Under the pieces are notes generated by a model, which saw only the letters and a program-made list of their open reading frames with translations, searched no databases and was not told the DNA's origin. From positions 1,097,790-1,161,789 of the forward strand of contig CAUYUJ010012669.1 of the NCBI GenBank assembly GCA_963575745.1: 64,000 bases of DNA. Reading direction: 5' to 3'. Of the stretch, positions 30,870-40,559 are shown one piece after another. The position numbers and the translations under genes were made by a program. The stretch comes from Prorocentrum cordatum. Taxonomy: Eukaryota; Sar; Dinophyceae; Prorocentrales; Prorocentraceae. Within the stretch, counting starts at the first letter, position 1; each line of letters opens with the position of its first letter.

Positions 30870-31312
30870 CGCCGTTAGAGCACCCATCTGACACATATGG
30901 AAAGTTCCCGCAACAGTTCGAGGATGTTGGCGAACTTTAGGCCAGGGACGTAGAAATACATGTCGCTTGCTGTAGGTTGCTCATTCAGCCAATCCAGACC
31001 ATCAGCATACTGAGCTATAGCCACCACAGCACAACATGCTGACAACCCGAACGCATACCCAAGACTCGTCTCCCAAGTATCCGGATACAGTTGACGATTC
31101 ATGCGAGACCAACTGCCGAAGGGCCCAGGTATCGGACTCATTATTACAACTCGTATTCCACGTGCAGCTCGATAGTTAAGAACAACCTTTTGCTCGCTAA
31201 TATGCGCCAAGTCGGCGCCAGTGATGATGTCGAACTTCTTGCCTATCTTCGCGCGGAACCTGGCCAGGGTCATTGACGCTCGAGCTCGTCATCCGGAAAT
31301 CTCACGCAGATC
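30870..31312 (-). pseudogene. Methyltransferase-like segment of the copia polyprotein
   Basis: In register with the frame ending at 31313 but separated from it by a TAG and a TGA. It encodes LARFRAKIGKKFDIITGADL, RGIRVVIMSPIPGPFGSWSR, MNRQLYPDTWETSLGYAFGL and AIAQYADGLDWLNEQPTASD. The pattern (G-A-D, then SPP-PFG-W-S--N, then Q---G---L-E-P) is shared by a domain in dinoflagellate, oomycete and other retroelement polyproteins and resembles motifs IV and VI of C5-cytosine methyltransferases. Pro replaces the expected Cys of motif IV, so this copy would be inactive. The assignment is inference. Confidence 0.45.
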
Positions 31313-32035
31313 CTATTCCACATACTCCAACTTAGACTGGTAGACATCGATGGCCACCATGCAGTTAAATATCTGAGCAAATGGCGCGCCGCGCATTTCA
31401 CAATGTGGTACTTCCTTGTACCCCAGCAAACCAGTAAGGATAAGAACTGCTATCACCTGGAGCTTCGAAATGGCCATCACCATCGCCATCGCCACCTGAG
31501 AAACCAACAGTGAGCATGGCATCCTTGCCCAGACCACTCCAGTCACTGCCGCAGTCATCAAAGTGCTTCTCAACGAATTTCGTTTCATTCGGTTTGGAGG
31601 CAACTGCGCTCGAAGCCCCGCATTCCTTCTTATTCGAATCAGAGGCAACGGACCTCGAATTCCCGAAGTTCGTCTGGTTCGATCCAGCACCACTTGGACT
31701 CAAAACCTCGTTCTCGACCTTCGCCTTCAAGTATGCTTTCTTCTGCTTCTGCCTTTCCGTCGTCGCCGTCGGTTGTGAGCTGCCAATCCTGCCGTCGCCA
31801 AGAATCGCGACGTTCTGGCGATCGGTGAACTCTATCAAGTCGGCTCTGGACGCGGGAAACATGCTGTCGACAACCTCTAGCATGCCTGTGGTAATATTGC
31901 AACGATTTTCGATTCTCAAATCTGCGATCTCACTCGGCTTGTCGAAGGAGTACCTGATATCCACGTCATGTGCCACGCCAGCTCCATGAACGCACGGGGT
32001 ACATGAGAATTTCTTAATGGCATAGTGGAAACCAT
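31313..32035 (-). pseudogene. copia polyprotein linker, frame-shifted
   Basis: After the stop at 32039 the element continues in another frame: AHDVDIRYSFDKPSEIADLR, MLEVVDSMFPASRADLIEFT, then a Ser/Asn/Lys-rich region with internal repetition (NQTNFGNSRSVASDSNKKEC and SAVASKPNETKFVEKHFDDC). It ends in YPYWFAGVQGSTTL (31398). A parallel frame ends FNCMVAIDVYQSKLEYVE at 31313. No known domain. Confidence 0.5.
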
Positions 32036-32038
32036 CTG

Positions 32039-34936
32039 CTACTTCAAAGGCTTAGTTAGATACAGGCGATCACACATCCCAAGCACAGGCCGGATGATGC
32101 GCTGTGTACGCATGCTGCATGTTGACGAGTCTCTGGGTAGCCGCCATTTGCCATGCACTTGACCGCCGGGAGCAAAGGCAACAAAGTCCATATCCTTCTT
32201 GACTGCGAGGTAAGTCGTAAGCCTGTCCATGCTATTGCGATCGTTGCGAGTACCTGAACCCGTTCTGCAATGTGGGAGCTGAGCGACGATCAAGAAGGCA
32301 TCCTTCGAAAACCTGTCGCGCGCTTCCAACCGCGACGATTCGAGGAACGTGGTTCGTGATGCCATGCGTATATGCGGATATTGTTCATTTAGCTGTTGCT
32401 GCAGCTGCGCGTCTTCACTGACCAGTACCAAATACTTCTGTAACATATCCCCCGCGCTTGCACCCTCGCCGCCGGCAGTCGCATCCGCCGATCCTGATGT
32501 CAATCTGAAGAATCCCCACTGGCCACCTTCTGGCTCGAAGATGGCGTGCCAGTAGCGGGGGTGACCGTAGACGTTGCTGTTTAACTGGGACCTGCCGTCG
32601 CTCTCGTAGATGCATGCGTTCGCCTCCTCGGTGGCCAGCGCAATGTTACCTGTCTTCGCCGGCTGACCATCTTGCTTTCGTCGAAAGCGGCGGATAGGTA
32701 CTTGCCAATGACCTGACTTGGCCTTGAGCATCTGAAAGCGACGACTGCCTGGTGACGCTTCAATCTTGACACCCCCAGGCCCCAGAAACCATCTTTCACC
32801 CGTCTTGAATCTGACCAACGCATCATTCCGCTCTAAGCTCCGAATGCCCATCAATCCAGGAACTCCAAAATTCTCCAGGCACGGTGCCTTGAAAACCTCC
32901 TCGTGGTAGACGTCGTCAGTATCCACCATGCCCGTCGCCAGCCCCACCTCGCAGCCTGCCCGTTGAGAACCGTTGCCAACGCCAGCAACGTGACGAAGCT
33001 CGATCAGCGCCTGCTGTTTGACCGCCTTCTGGTACCCCACGCACTTCGCAGCCTGGCGACGAGCCCATCGATCTCCACAACGCCCGTCATGAGCTCCAGT
33101 ATCTGGCATGAGACCGACCTCCTCACTGGGCAAAGCCAAGTTGCTGGAAAAGAACACGTACTCGCGCAAACTGCTACCCGAAGGCCACCGCGGCCCGACA
33201 AATGAAGCCATCCGTCTCGGAGCCTCTGAAGAAGATGCGGCACCAACGCCCAGATTGGTCACGTCCGCGACGATGTTGGGTCGCCGCGCTGGCAGTGCCG
33301 TGGGGGCGAAACTTGACCGCGTAGATACGACGGCATTCGCGTTGGTCCCGCTGGGGATAAATAACAACACATTGGCCAACTCCTCCATCATTGTTGAAAC
33401 CGGCGGTCGTTCATGAGCTCCGTCATCTATATTCTGACAAGTAGCCTGCACTGCCCTGGTGACTGCAGCACGGCAGAAGGGGCGCTTCGGTGGATCACCT
33501 ACAGCGCCGGCCACAGTGAGCCCCGCACAGTCTTCACAGAAACGAGCGCGACCACATGGCGCCATCTTGGTAGTGGCATCGCCTGTCAGGCATACGATGC
33601 AGTACTCCTCGTTGGGCGCCCTATTCTGCGTGTTCCGCGTCTCTGGAACGGGCGCGGCTGCGGCTTCGGCAAGACGCCCTGCCTCTCCAACGTGATTGCT
33701 GGCCATAGTGATGCGAAACTCTGTGGCGCCACAATGAGATCCCGGCGAATGAAATGCCTCTGGCGCTGCCGTCGCAGGCGGCGCACTAAACCCAGAAGAA
33801 GAAGCCGCCCCAGACGACAGATACACCGACTGTTGGATGACCGATAACAGCAAACCGGATGACGCGGGTCGCGCTGCCGACGGCGGTCTTGGCGACGGAA
33901 GTCTCCAGCACGGCGCGACGCTCCCTGGTGAACCGAAAGTAGGTGCAGGACTGCTCGTGAAGAACGGCAACGCTGCCCCGTGCATCCGCGGCGGCGCAGA
34001 TGGCGGCGTGAATGCTGCCGCCGCTGCTTGGGATGACACCCTTCGCTGCATATTCTGCGCCACCGCGTACTGCGTCTGCAATCGTGCCTGCTGCTCTCGT
34101 TGATGCTGATCACATGCGACACGATCCGCGGGTGACAACGTCTCGGGATATTCGGTATACCCGGGATCGAAATCTCCAATGGCACGTTCGTCACGTTCTT
34201 CATCGCCGGCTACCTCTGCGGCACAAACGCCTGTCGCATCTGCACTGATACCAGAAACCATCATGCATGATGTGACCGACTCAGCGTTCGCAATCGTTCT
34301 GGCCTCCTCCGCAACCAAGAACCGCGGCACAGCTGGGAACCCAACAAGAGGTCCCCGAGCAAAGGGCGTCGCAATAGGAGCTGCGGCATAGGTGGCCGGG
34401 GCCGTAGCACTCGCGTGCGTTATCGTCGCATTGCTGTCGCCCTTGCCCTTGCCCTTGCCACCCTTGCCCTCGCCATGAGGACATCGCCGCCGCAGGTGAT
34501 GAGTAGAACCACAAGTGGGACACTTAAGAGGCTGGACATCGGCACCACTTGGATTGCCTTTCCGACCTTCACCGAAAGACTTGCCCACGAAGTCCGACTG
34601 CTGAACGTCCTCGTTGAAATGGCGGCGACCAGTAAGGCCTCGATGACGTCGAGGTGCCTTGCCCGTAAAGCGTCGCCACTTCTTACGATGCTTCTTGTAC
34701 TTCTGGTAGTTGAACTCGGCGCGATCGTTCTTGCTCCAGTTGGCCATGTCGGGCTCGTCCTCCTCGCCCTCGAACAGCACAGCGTCGATCTCGCCATCGT
34801 CGTCCGTGGTGTCGCTATCATCTGCATAGTTGATAGTGGCCCTGATGCGCGTAGTCCTGCATGTCGGGCACCATCTGCGGCTGGAGCGTTGGCGTGAATG
34901 GTCCCGTTTGCCAGATCCCGGGCGTGACCTGCTCAC
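32039..34936 (-). CDS. copia polyprotein part: zinc knuckle, RING-like domain, protease
   Basis: An uninterrupted 965-codon frame. Residues 139-152 (CPTCGSTHHLRRRC) form a CX2CX4HX4C nucleic-acid knuckle, preceded by acidic and basic blocks and followed by an Ala/Pro-rich linker. Residues 446-488 match a C3HC4 RING: Cys 446, 449, 461, 467, 470 and 488, but the His position (463) and the seventh ligand (485) are both Arg. Residues 611-620 (PDTGAHDGRC) carry the retropepsin active site, followed by GLMGIRSLERNDALV, SGHWQVPIRRF and other features of copia protease. The rest (to 32039) is a linker including GHPRYWHAIFEPEGGQWGFF and LEARDRFSKDAFLIVAQLPH. The Arg substitutions suggest RING decay. 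Confidence 0.85.
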   Translation of the reverse strand: MSRSRPGSGKRDHSRQRSSRRWCPTCRTTRIRATINYADDSDTTDDDGEIDAVLFEGEEDEPDMANWSKNDRAEFNYQKYKKHRKKWRRFTGKAPRRHRGLTGRRHFNEDVQQSDFVGKSFGEGRKGNPSGADVQPLKCPTCGSTHHLRRRCPHGEGKGGKGKGKGDSNATITHASATAPATYAAAPIATPFARGPLVGFPAVPRFLVAEEARTIANAESVTSCMMVSGISADATGVCAAEVAGDEERDERAIGDFDPGYTEYPETLSPADRVACDQHQREQQARLQTQYAVAQNMQRRVSSQAAAAAFTPPSAPPRMHGAALPFFTSSPAPTFGSPGSVAPCWRLPSPRPPSAARPASSGLLLSVIQQSVYLSSGAASSSGFSAPPATAAPEAFHSPGSHCGATEFRITMASNHVGEAGRLAEAAAAPVPETRNTQNRAPNEEYCIVCLTGDATTKMAPCGRARFCEDCAGLTVAGAVGDPPKRPFCRAAVTRAVQATCQNIDDGAHERPPVSTMMEELANVLLFIPSGTNANAVVSTRSSFAPTALPARRPNIVADVTNLGVGAASSSEAPRRMASFVGPRWPSGSSLREYVFFSSNLALPSEEVGLMPDTGAHDGRCGDRWARRQAAKCVGYQKAVKQQALIELRHVAGVGNGSQRAGCEVGLATGMVDTDDVYHEEVFKAPCLENFGVPGLMGIRSLERNDALVRFKTGERWFLGPGGVKIEASPGSRRFQMLKAKSGHWQVPIRRFRRKQDGQPAKTGNIALATEEANACIYESDGRSQLNSNVYGHPRYWHAIFEPEGGQWGFFRLTSGSADATAGGEGASAGDMLQKYLVLVSEDAQLQQQLNEQYPHIRMASRTTFLESSRLEARDRFSKDAFLIVAQLPHCRTGSGTRNDRNSMDRLTTYLAVKKDMDFVAFAPGGQVHGKWRLPRDSSTCSMRTQRIIRPVLGMCDRLYLTKPLK

Positions 34937-35720
34937 TCGTCATGAACGCCTGGTCTGTAGTGTGCAACACCGATGGCCCCTGCGTAGCTGGATTACTCAT
35001 GTTATGGCTGCCGCTCTCTGCCAAGTGACCGAAACGCTTGATATAGGTGATGAGCTGCCTGTACTGCACGTCATCCATCGGCAGCTGACGTTGAAAGGGA
35101 ACAAGCACCTGAACTCAATACTCCGCAGGCAGGCGTAGCGCCATCAATAACACCCATGCGGCATGATGATGCTGTACTGCGATGTTGGAGCGTGTACGGG
35201 CACGCTGCAAAGCCACTTCCCAACGTGTGATCAGCGTGTCTATGTTCTCGCCTGGCAGGCGTGCGAACCCGCACAGATCGGCCATGCCCCGCAAGTTGGT
35301 CTCCCCTTCCAACGGCAGAAACTGACGTGCCAACGCCTGATGAACGAAACCAGCTCCACTGAGACGTTGCAGACCTGCACCGTCTCCCCAGTCCATCTCA
35401 ACACAATTGATCTTCGCGTGAAGTGGTAGCTATCTGATCATATCGCGCGCAACGCCTCGAAGTGCCAACTCGATCTGCGGGCCCTTCCTGATCTCGTCCA
35501 GGTTAATCGCATTGCACCATGCCACCACGTCGGCCAACCAGTTGCGGAAAGGAGACTGTTGCTCCATCTCCGGCGCCCATGGCGGCGGGTTGGTCATACT
35601 ACCGCGCATGCTGCTCCAACCCCTCGGCTCGGGCACCTGCTGTCCATACGGCCAGGCTGGCCGACCAACGACCAGCTCCTTGAGCACGTCCGTCTCCGAA
35701 AGGCTGAAACTGTCCAACTG
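34845..35720 (-). pseudogene. copia gag, with two in-frame stops
   Basis: One frame runs from MDSFSLSETDVLKELVV (35717) to about 34845, interrupted by TAG at 35430-35432 and TGA at 35115-35117; reading continues in register on both sides. Protein-like segments include SPFRNWLADVVAWCNAINLD, LARQFLPLEGETNLRGMADL, ENIDTLITRWEVALQRARTR and YRQLITYIKRFGHLAESGSH, matching the helical UBN2-like capsid region of copia Gag. Near 34845 the register shifts to the pol frame. Confidence 0.75.
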
Positions 35721-35843
35721 GCTGTCGATACATGGTGGCTACAAATGAGAAGACCACGTGACACATATTCTGTATATTCATTAACTCAATCGCGATGATC
35801 GGGCTCCTGTCGTCGTCCGTGGAAGCCGACGCAGCGTGTGCCA

Positions 35844-35855
35844 GCTCCGCTACCA
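35844..35855 (-). promoter_or_regulatory. Primer-binding site, initiator-tRNA-Met type
   Basis: On the minus strand, just inside the 5' LTR, the sequence reads TGGTAGCGGAGC. Eukaryotic initiator tRNA-Met ends in a stretch complementary to TGGTAGCAGAG, the usual primer of copia elements. The site lies 8 bases from the TG...CA boundary, or 3 bases if the shared GGAGT belongs to the LTR. Confidence 0.7.
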
Positions 35856-35863
35856 GCTGGAGT

Positions 35864-36213
35864 TGTCCCCGAAGTCCTCTATATCGTAAGGCACCTCCGA
35901 AAACACAAAGACCTCGGAATCCTCAATCTCCTCCTGCACGAAAATGATCGCACTCTTTATCACGACGCTGCCAAGCACCAGACTCGTATGGCCAAGCGAG
36001 TTACAGTAGCACCGAACGCACACGTGAGATGAAAGAGGATGTTGTCTCTGTCTGCTCCCTCGTTATATGCAGTCAATCAGACGGGGGGGGGACAACTGCG
36101 CGGCTTGAGCCTAGGAGGCTATGACACGAGGGCCTCCGAAGCTGCTGTGCTCACAGTTCTGACCTACGCATGCCTTGCCTTGAAAGCCTCTCGACCTGAC
36201 AACTGCTCTATCA
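35864..36213 (-). repeat. 5' LTR of the copia element
   Basis: A direct repeat of 23984-24331, in the same orientation. On the plus strand it starts TGTCCCCGAAGTCC and ends CTCTATCA, so with element orientation the ends are TG...CA. By eye it differs from the other LTR at about 30 positions, plus small indels near the G run at 36083-36091. Confidence 0.88.
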
Positions 36214-36610
36214 AGTCCCCTCCCCTCCCCTCCCTGCCCCTCCCCTCCCCTCCTCCTCATCCTCCTCCTCCTCCTCACTTCCCTGCTCGTTTTCATTCTC
36301 CACCACCTCCTCTCTCCTCCGTCCCCTCCGTTCTTATTGCTCTCTTCCTCCTCCTCCTCCGCCTGCTCCTCCTCCTGCTCCTCCTCCTCCTCTTTCTCCT
36401 CCTCTTCCTCCTTCTTCTCCTCCTCCTCCTCTCCCCCTTCGCCCTCTTCCCCCTCCGCATCCCTTCTCTCCCCCTCCGTTGTCCTCGGAATCGTCCTTTT
36501 CTGTTTTTCCGTCATCCTCCTCATCCTTCTCTCTCCTCCTCCGACGCCTCCTCCTCCTCTTCCAGCTCCTCCACCACTTCCTCCTTTTCCTCGGCGCCGG
36601 CCCCAGAGCG
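36214..36610. repeat. Polypyrimidine tract flanking the retrotransposon (right)
   Basis: CCCCT units directly after the 5' LTR pass into CTC/CCT triplets to about 36600. The sequence mirrors the left flank, so the element inserted into this tract. Confidence 0.85.
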
Positions 36611-37370
36611 CCTGCAGCAAAGGGCGACTTCTTCATCAGACACCCGCCGCGCACCGAACCTCTCTTGGTTGCAGCCGAGGGCCTCTCTATCGCATGCATG
36701 GCAACTCTCGCAGCAATTTGCTGAAGACAGTGGGCTTCAACTGTCAGAGCTTCGTGGATGACAGGGCAACGATATTTCGAGAGTTCTTGCAGCAAATGAT
36801 GTGGCAATGGTAATTGGCATGCAATGTCACCGAAACGATGATGGCCCGCAGCAGTATAGGCATGAACGGCACACGGAAATCCGATTCGGGTGGAAGCGGA
36901 GTGTGCATCCAAACTGGGGTGTGGGACTTCTTTCTTTATTGGTAGGCGCCTCATGTCAAAGAACATTATCAATCTATGCGAGCCGCCACCATCGAGTCAA
37001 AGGTTCGGGTGCGTTGGAGCCCTGAGAGTTCGCCACGGCACGCAAGACAACCTCTTCGGCGCCATGTGCATGCCCCCACGCACGTCTGGCACACATGCAG
37101 CGCGCAGTGACGGTTGGCGGCAGAATCGACTCGTTGTTCGACACCAGTTTGCAGCGACTGGGCACCAAGACTATGAACATGTTGTTTGGCGACATCAAGA
37201 ACCTGGTCGGAATCCGCAGGACAGTGCAAGGTGTCCAGCACGTGGCGGCGTCCCCCGGAGTAGGCATGATGTATCCTGGCCTCCAGCACGACACGAGCAC
37301 ACGAGTTCGCACAGGCTGAGAGAGGCATCATCCGTCGGGCGTGACGTCGTTTTTGTACGCGGTGCTACAT
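36611..37370. other. No supported gene; possible LINE 5' region
   Basis: Several frames of 70-180 codons overlap on both strands. A plus-strand stretch (MQRAVTVGGRIDSLFDTSLQ, RLGTKTMNMLFGDIKNLVGI) is the most protein-like and may belong to the degraded LINE that follows, but no motif confirms it. Confidence 0.35.
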
Positions 37371-38136
37371 TGGATCGTCTGTTACGAGCCGATGGTATAC
37401 ATTGGGACGCAGTTTTTACGCGATGATAGACTGGCTCGTCCCGACAGGAGCGATTAATATTGCACAGCGGTGTTTCATTGATTTCAGCACGGCGAGATTG
37501 GCACTGGAAAAAGAGAGTAAACACGGTGAGGATCATCTGCCTGTCAACTATTAGGTTCAGGACCGAGCGCCGAACGACCCGCAACAATCCAATGATAGCA
37601 AGATCGACCGCGATGTACTGATGGCATGTTGGACCACATATTTCCGACGAAAGGAGTTTCTCGAGCAGGTGCTGAACAAAACACTGGAGGCGGCACATCA
37701 ATTAAAAGAGCAGTACAACAATGGTGATGTGGATGGAGGATGGATTGTCTTACGACAGAGTGCGCACAAAGTGCTCGAGACCGTCTTCCCGGGGGGCGCC
37801 AAAGCGAGACCACGAGTGCCTCCATATTCGACATTAGCGCACGTGCCTCCTGCAGGAACGGATCAAGCTTAAGGAATGACTGTACCCAGATGAAGCGGTC
37901 GGAAGGCTAGATGAGATCAAGAACAGCTGAATCAGATTGGGGCCCAACTTCGACGACTACGACGATGCCAAGCCGAAGTGCGAGAACACGAGATTTGTGG
38001 AGTCGGTCAGTGAGGCATGGAGACGCCATGACTTGGCGGAAGTTCACCGTTTGCGAATACTCTTCTCGGGAAACGGTCAGGGACCAAAGAAAGTAAAATA
38101 TTTCAGTGCGAAGACGTCGTTGCAAGCAGAGGAATG

Positions 38137-38290
38137 GCGATCTGGGCTACAACTCCCACCCAACCATGGAGGAGGATGGACGATCACCCAACCACTGGGA
38201 GGAGGATGGGACGATCACCCAACCATGGAGGAGGATGGGCGATCACCCAACCATGGAGGAGGATGGGCGATCTGGGCTGCAACTTCCACC
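38137..38290. repeat. 28-bp minisatellite with duplicated flanks
   Basis: About four copies of a 28-bp unit (ACCCAACCATGGAGGAGG then ATGGGCGATC) at 38157-38272. The flanks GCGATCTGGGCTACAACTCC (38137) and GCGATCTGGGCTGCAACTTC (38267) are copies of each other. It lies inside the LINE remnant. Confidence 0.85.
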
Positions 38291-38454
38291 CAACCATCTG
38301 GGTGCAGCATCATCGACGACTGGGATGCCCACGCTCGATAAAAGACGTCGCCGGCTCAACGCGGAGGTGCCGAGCACGTACCGGGAGGCCCTTCACAACG
38401 CACGACGCGGCCGAGTTCAACTCGGCGACTACGCGCTCAGAACTGCGAAGAGAC

Positions 38455-38790
38455 GAGCCTGCCCGCCACGGGGCCCCCCTGTTTCGGGGGCTGCCAGAGG
38501 TGCCCCCGGCCCGAGGTGCCCCAGCGTTTCTCGCTCAACGTTGGAGCCCCTGGGGCCTACTGGGCCTCGGGCCTCGTGAGGGGAGCTCTGGAGGCCGTGG
38601 GGGTCTCCTTGGACATCCTGGGGGCACCTTGGGCCAGGGGCACCTCTGGCGACACCCGACTGTGGGGGGGGGGGCTTGGGGCTGCCCTGCGGCCGTCGCC
38701 AGGGGCTTCCGACGAGGCGCTGGAGGTCTTCCCGACACACGTCCGTCCCGCCTCTCTCTCTCTCTCGTTTGCGCTCCAGCGCGTGCGCAT
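38455..38790. repeat. GC-rich low-complexity insert with GGGGCCCC-type motifs
   Basis: Dense in CTGGGGGC, GGGGCCT and CCAGGGGC motifs with G runs (38663-38674), ending in (CT)n at 38755-38770. It separates two fragments of the LINE remnant and has no coding signal of its own. Confidence 0.6.
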
Positions 38791-40559
38791 CGGGCAACAA
38801 GAGCGACGCGTATGCCGTTGCAGGACGACGGGTACTCCAAGTGTTTTCGACAGCACGTCTTTGGGGCCCAGTTCAGGAGACGACGCCGCCACGAACGACC
38901 AGCTGACCTACCCGAGTGGGCACAAGGTGGTCTCCCCCATCGACGGCGCGAAGCAACAACGGTCACTATTGAATGCACTCGCTGGCACACCCGTAGCTGC
39001 CGATACGCCAACGAATCTGATGTCCGATGGCATCGCAGAGTGATGGACGAGATCACCCCGCATGCCAACGTAAAGGCCAATATCTCAGAACGTTCTGGCG
39101 GGCAATTCGGCTTGAGCAGATACGGCAAGATGATCCTGAGGGAAGGTGGCACCTAACTCAGCACCCCACCGTCGTGCACGACGTGACTAAGGTGCATGTG
39201 CTACCGTGGAGACCGTGTACTGCCCAACATATCAGTGGGAGTGGGCACCCTGTGAGCTGGGCTAAGGAAAACGCCCTGGCACAGCTATGGGGTGAAAGAG
39301 CTGCGAGTGCGCAACGCACCCCTCTCGTCCTTCTCCAGCCCTCTTGCACGACATACCTAACGTATGCGTCTGCTGGGCCCTTAGCTGAGAGCTGACGATT
39401 CGGTTGGCGCCGAGATCGAGCTGCGGGCCCGCACTGCTCATGCAGGATGGCTCAGGCTTGAGAGCGTATGGCACAACACATTCCCGTTCAGCGTCAAACG
39501 TTGTCTCTTGGTTGCGTGCGCTCAGAACAATATCTTGTCTGCGTAGGAGGCGCTTGTGCTAGAGCAGCGACGCACAGACCTTCTCGATCGTACCTTGGCC
39601 ATGTTGTGCAGAAGTATGAGCAGAGTAGTGGCGTACGAGAGGGAGGACCACACCCAGACCCTGGGCACTTCCTAGGTGCTTCAGCGGTGGCAGATTCTCC
39701 CGTGCGCGCAGGAGCGCAGGGTTCGAAGACTGAAGTGGTACCAGACCCTCGCCCACTACCCAAACGACGGCGCTCATTTCGTCTCGGCCGTCTTCGGGGA
39801 AAGTGAGTTGGACAACACGTTGGACACTGAGCGTTTTCCTGGCGGGTGGTGCGGTTCCTATTATACTCCATGTACGCGGCAGATGCTGGAGAATATCGAA
39901 TTTCAGGGGAAACAAGAAGTCGCATACTATTGGTGGGACCACCTCGACAGTATGCTGGATACGTTTGGAGGCCCTGGGGCTCTGGAGTTCATCGCTGTGG
40001 ACATCGATATGCTTCGTAGTCTCGGACGCTGTGTCTTCCTCCTCCTCCACCAGGCCTCGGTGGACCCCCAAGGGCAAACGGTACAGAGGATCCCCTGGCA
40101 AGCCTCGACTTGTGAAAGGGAAACGCCCTGGAGGTGCAACCTATCACTATCAGGTGGCCCTGACCAGTGGTGCGCATATGAGCAGCACAGGCGCAGGGAT
40201 TCGGCGCACATGATCAATTTTCACAACATCCGCTCCTGTCTCGCTCGCAGTCGTTGCTGACGTGTGCCCCTGGTGTCGGTCCAGCTTCAAGACGCGGGCG
40301 CTCGCCAGGTTCCACGCGTGGCAGAATATCGAGGGCGCGAGAGAATGCAAGGTCTATCGTTCCTTCTGGCCTCATGATGTCGTTTAGCCTCTGCTTGAAC
40401 GCCTCACCTGCCATTTCTGTAGTTTTGGCCTTAGAGCGAACAGAGTTTCTACGACCACGCCCATGGACGCTTGACAGCGCCTGAAAATCTACCTCGGACC
40501 CTTCCCTGAGCACATCTGTTCCGACCGCAGCACGCATGGAACGGATCCCGAAGGCGAGC

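Larger units (their letters stand above)
23984..36213 (-). mobile_element. Full-length but inactive Ty1/copia LTR retrotransposon, ~12.2 kb
   Basis: One element on the minus strand, bounded by direct ~350-bp repeats at 35864-36213 (5' LTR) and 23984-24331 (3' LTR). Inside, in sense order: primer site, gag, CCHC knuckle, RING-like domain, DTGA protease, a charged linker, a methyltransferase-like segment, a Cys-rich pre-integrase segment, integrase, RT with VDD, and RNase H. Integrase before RT is the copia order. Stops and frameshifts occur in gag, before the methyltransferase-like part, in integrase and in RT, and a ~1.4-kb low-complexity block splits integrase. No exact target-site duplication could be seen; AGT lies outside both ends. 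It is larger than typical copia elements (5-9 kb), partly because of the insertion. Confidence 0.9.
37370..40390 (+). pseudogene. Degraded non-LTR (LINE) retrotransposon remnant
   Basis: Coding fragments in changing plus-strand frames resemble the large ORF of dinoflagellate LINEs. An endonuclease C-terminus comes first (WLVPTGAINIAQRCFIDFST, then GEDHLPVNY at the SDHxPV site, near 37430-37550). A linker follows (DVLMACWTTYFRRKEFLEQV, EAWRRHDLAEVHRLRILFSG, NGQGPKKVKYFSAKTSLQ). Much later comes a C-terminal part (LKWYQTLAHYPNDGAHFVSA, 39735-39800) and a Cys/His finger (CPWCRSSFKTRALARFHAW, 40265-40320). No RT YxDD box was found; 38.3-39.4 kb is scrambled and contains inserted repeats. Alternative: an unrelated broken gene. 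Confidence 0.5.

Noticed and set aside
24751-35717. Two separate copia elements (24.5-28.8 and 29.9-35.7 kb)
   Set aside because: The two parts are complementary in domain content (integrase-RT-RNase H, and gag-protease), share strand and order, and only one LTR pair encloses both.
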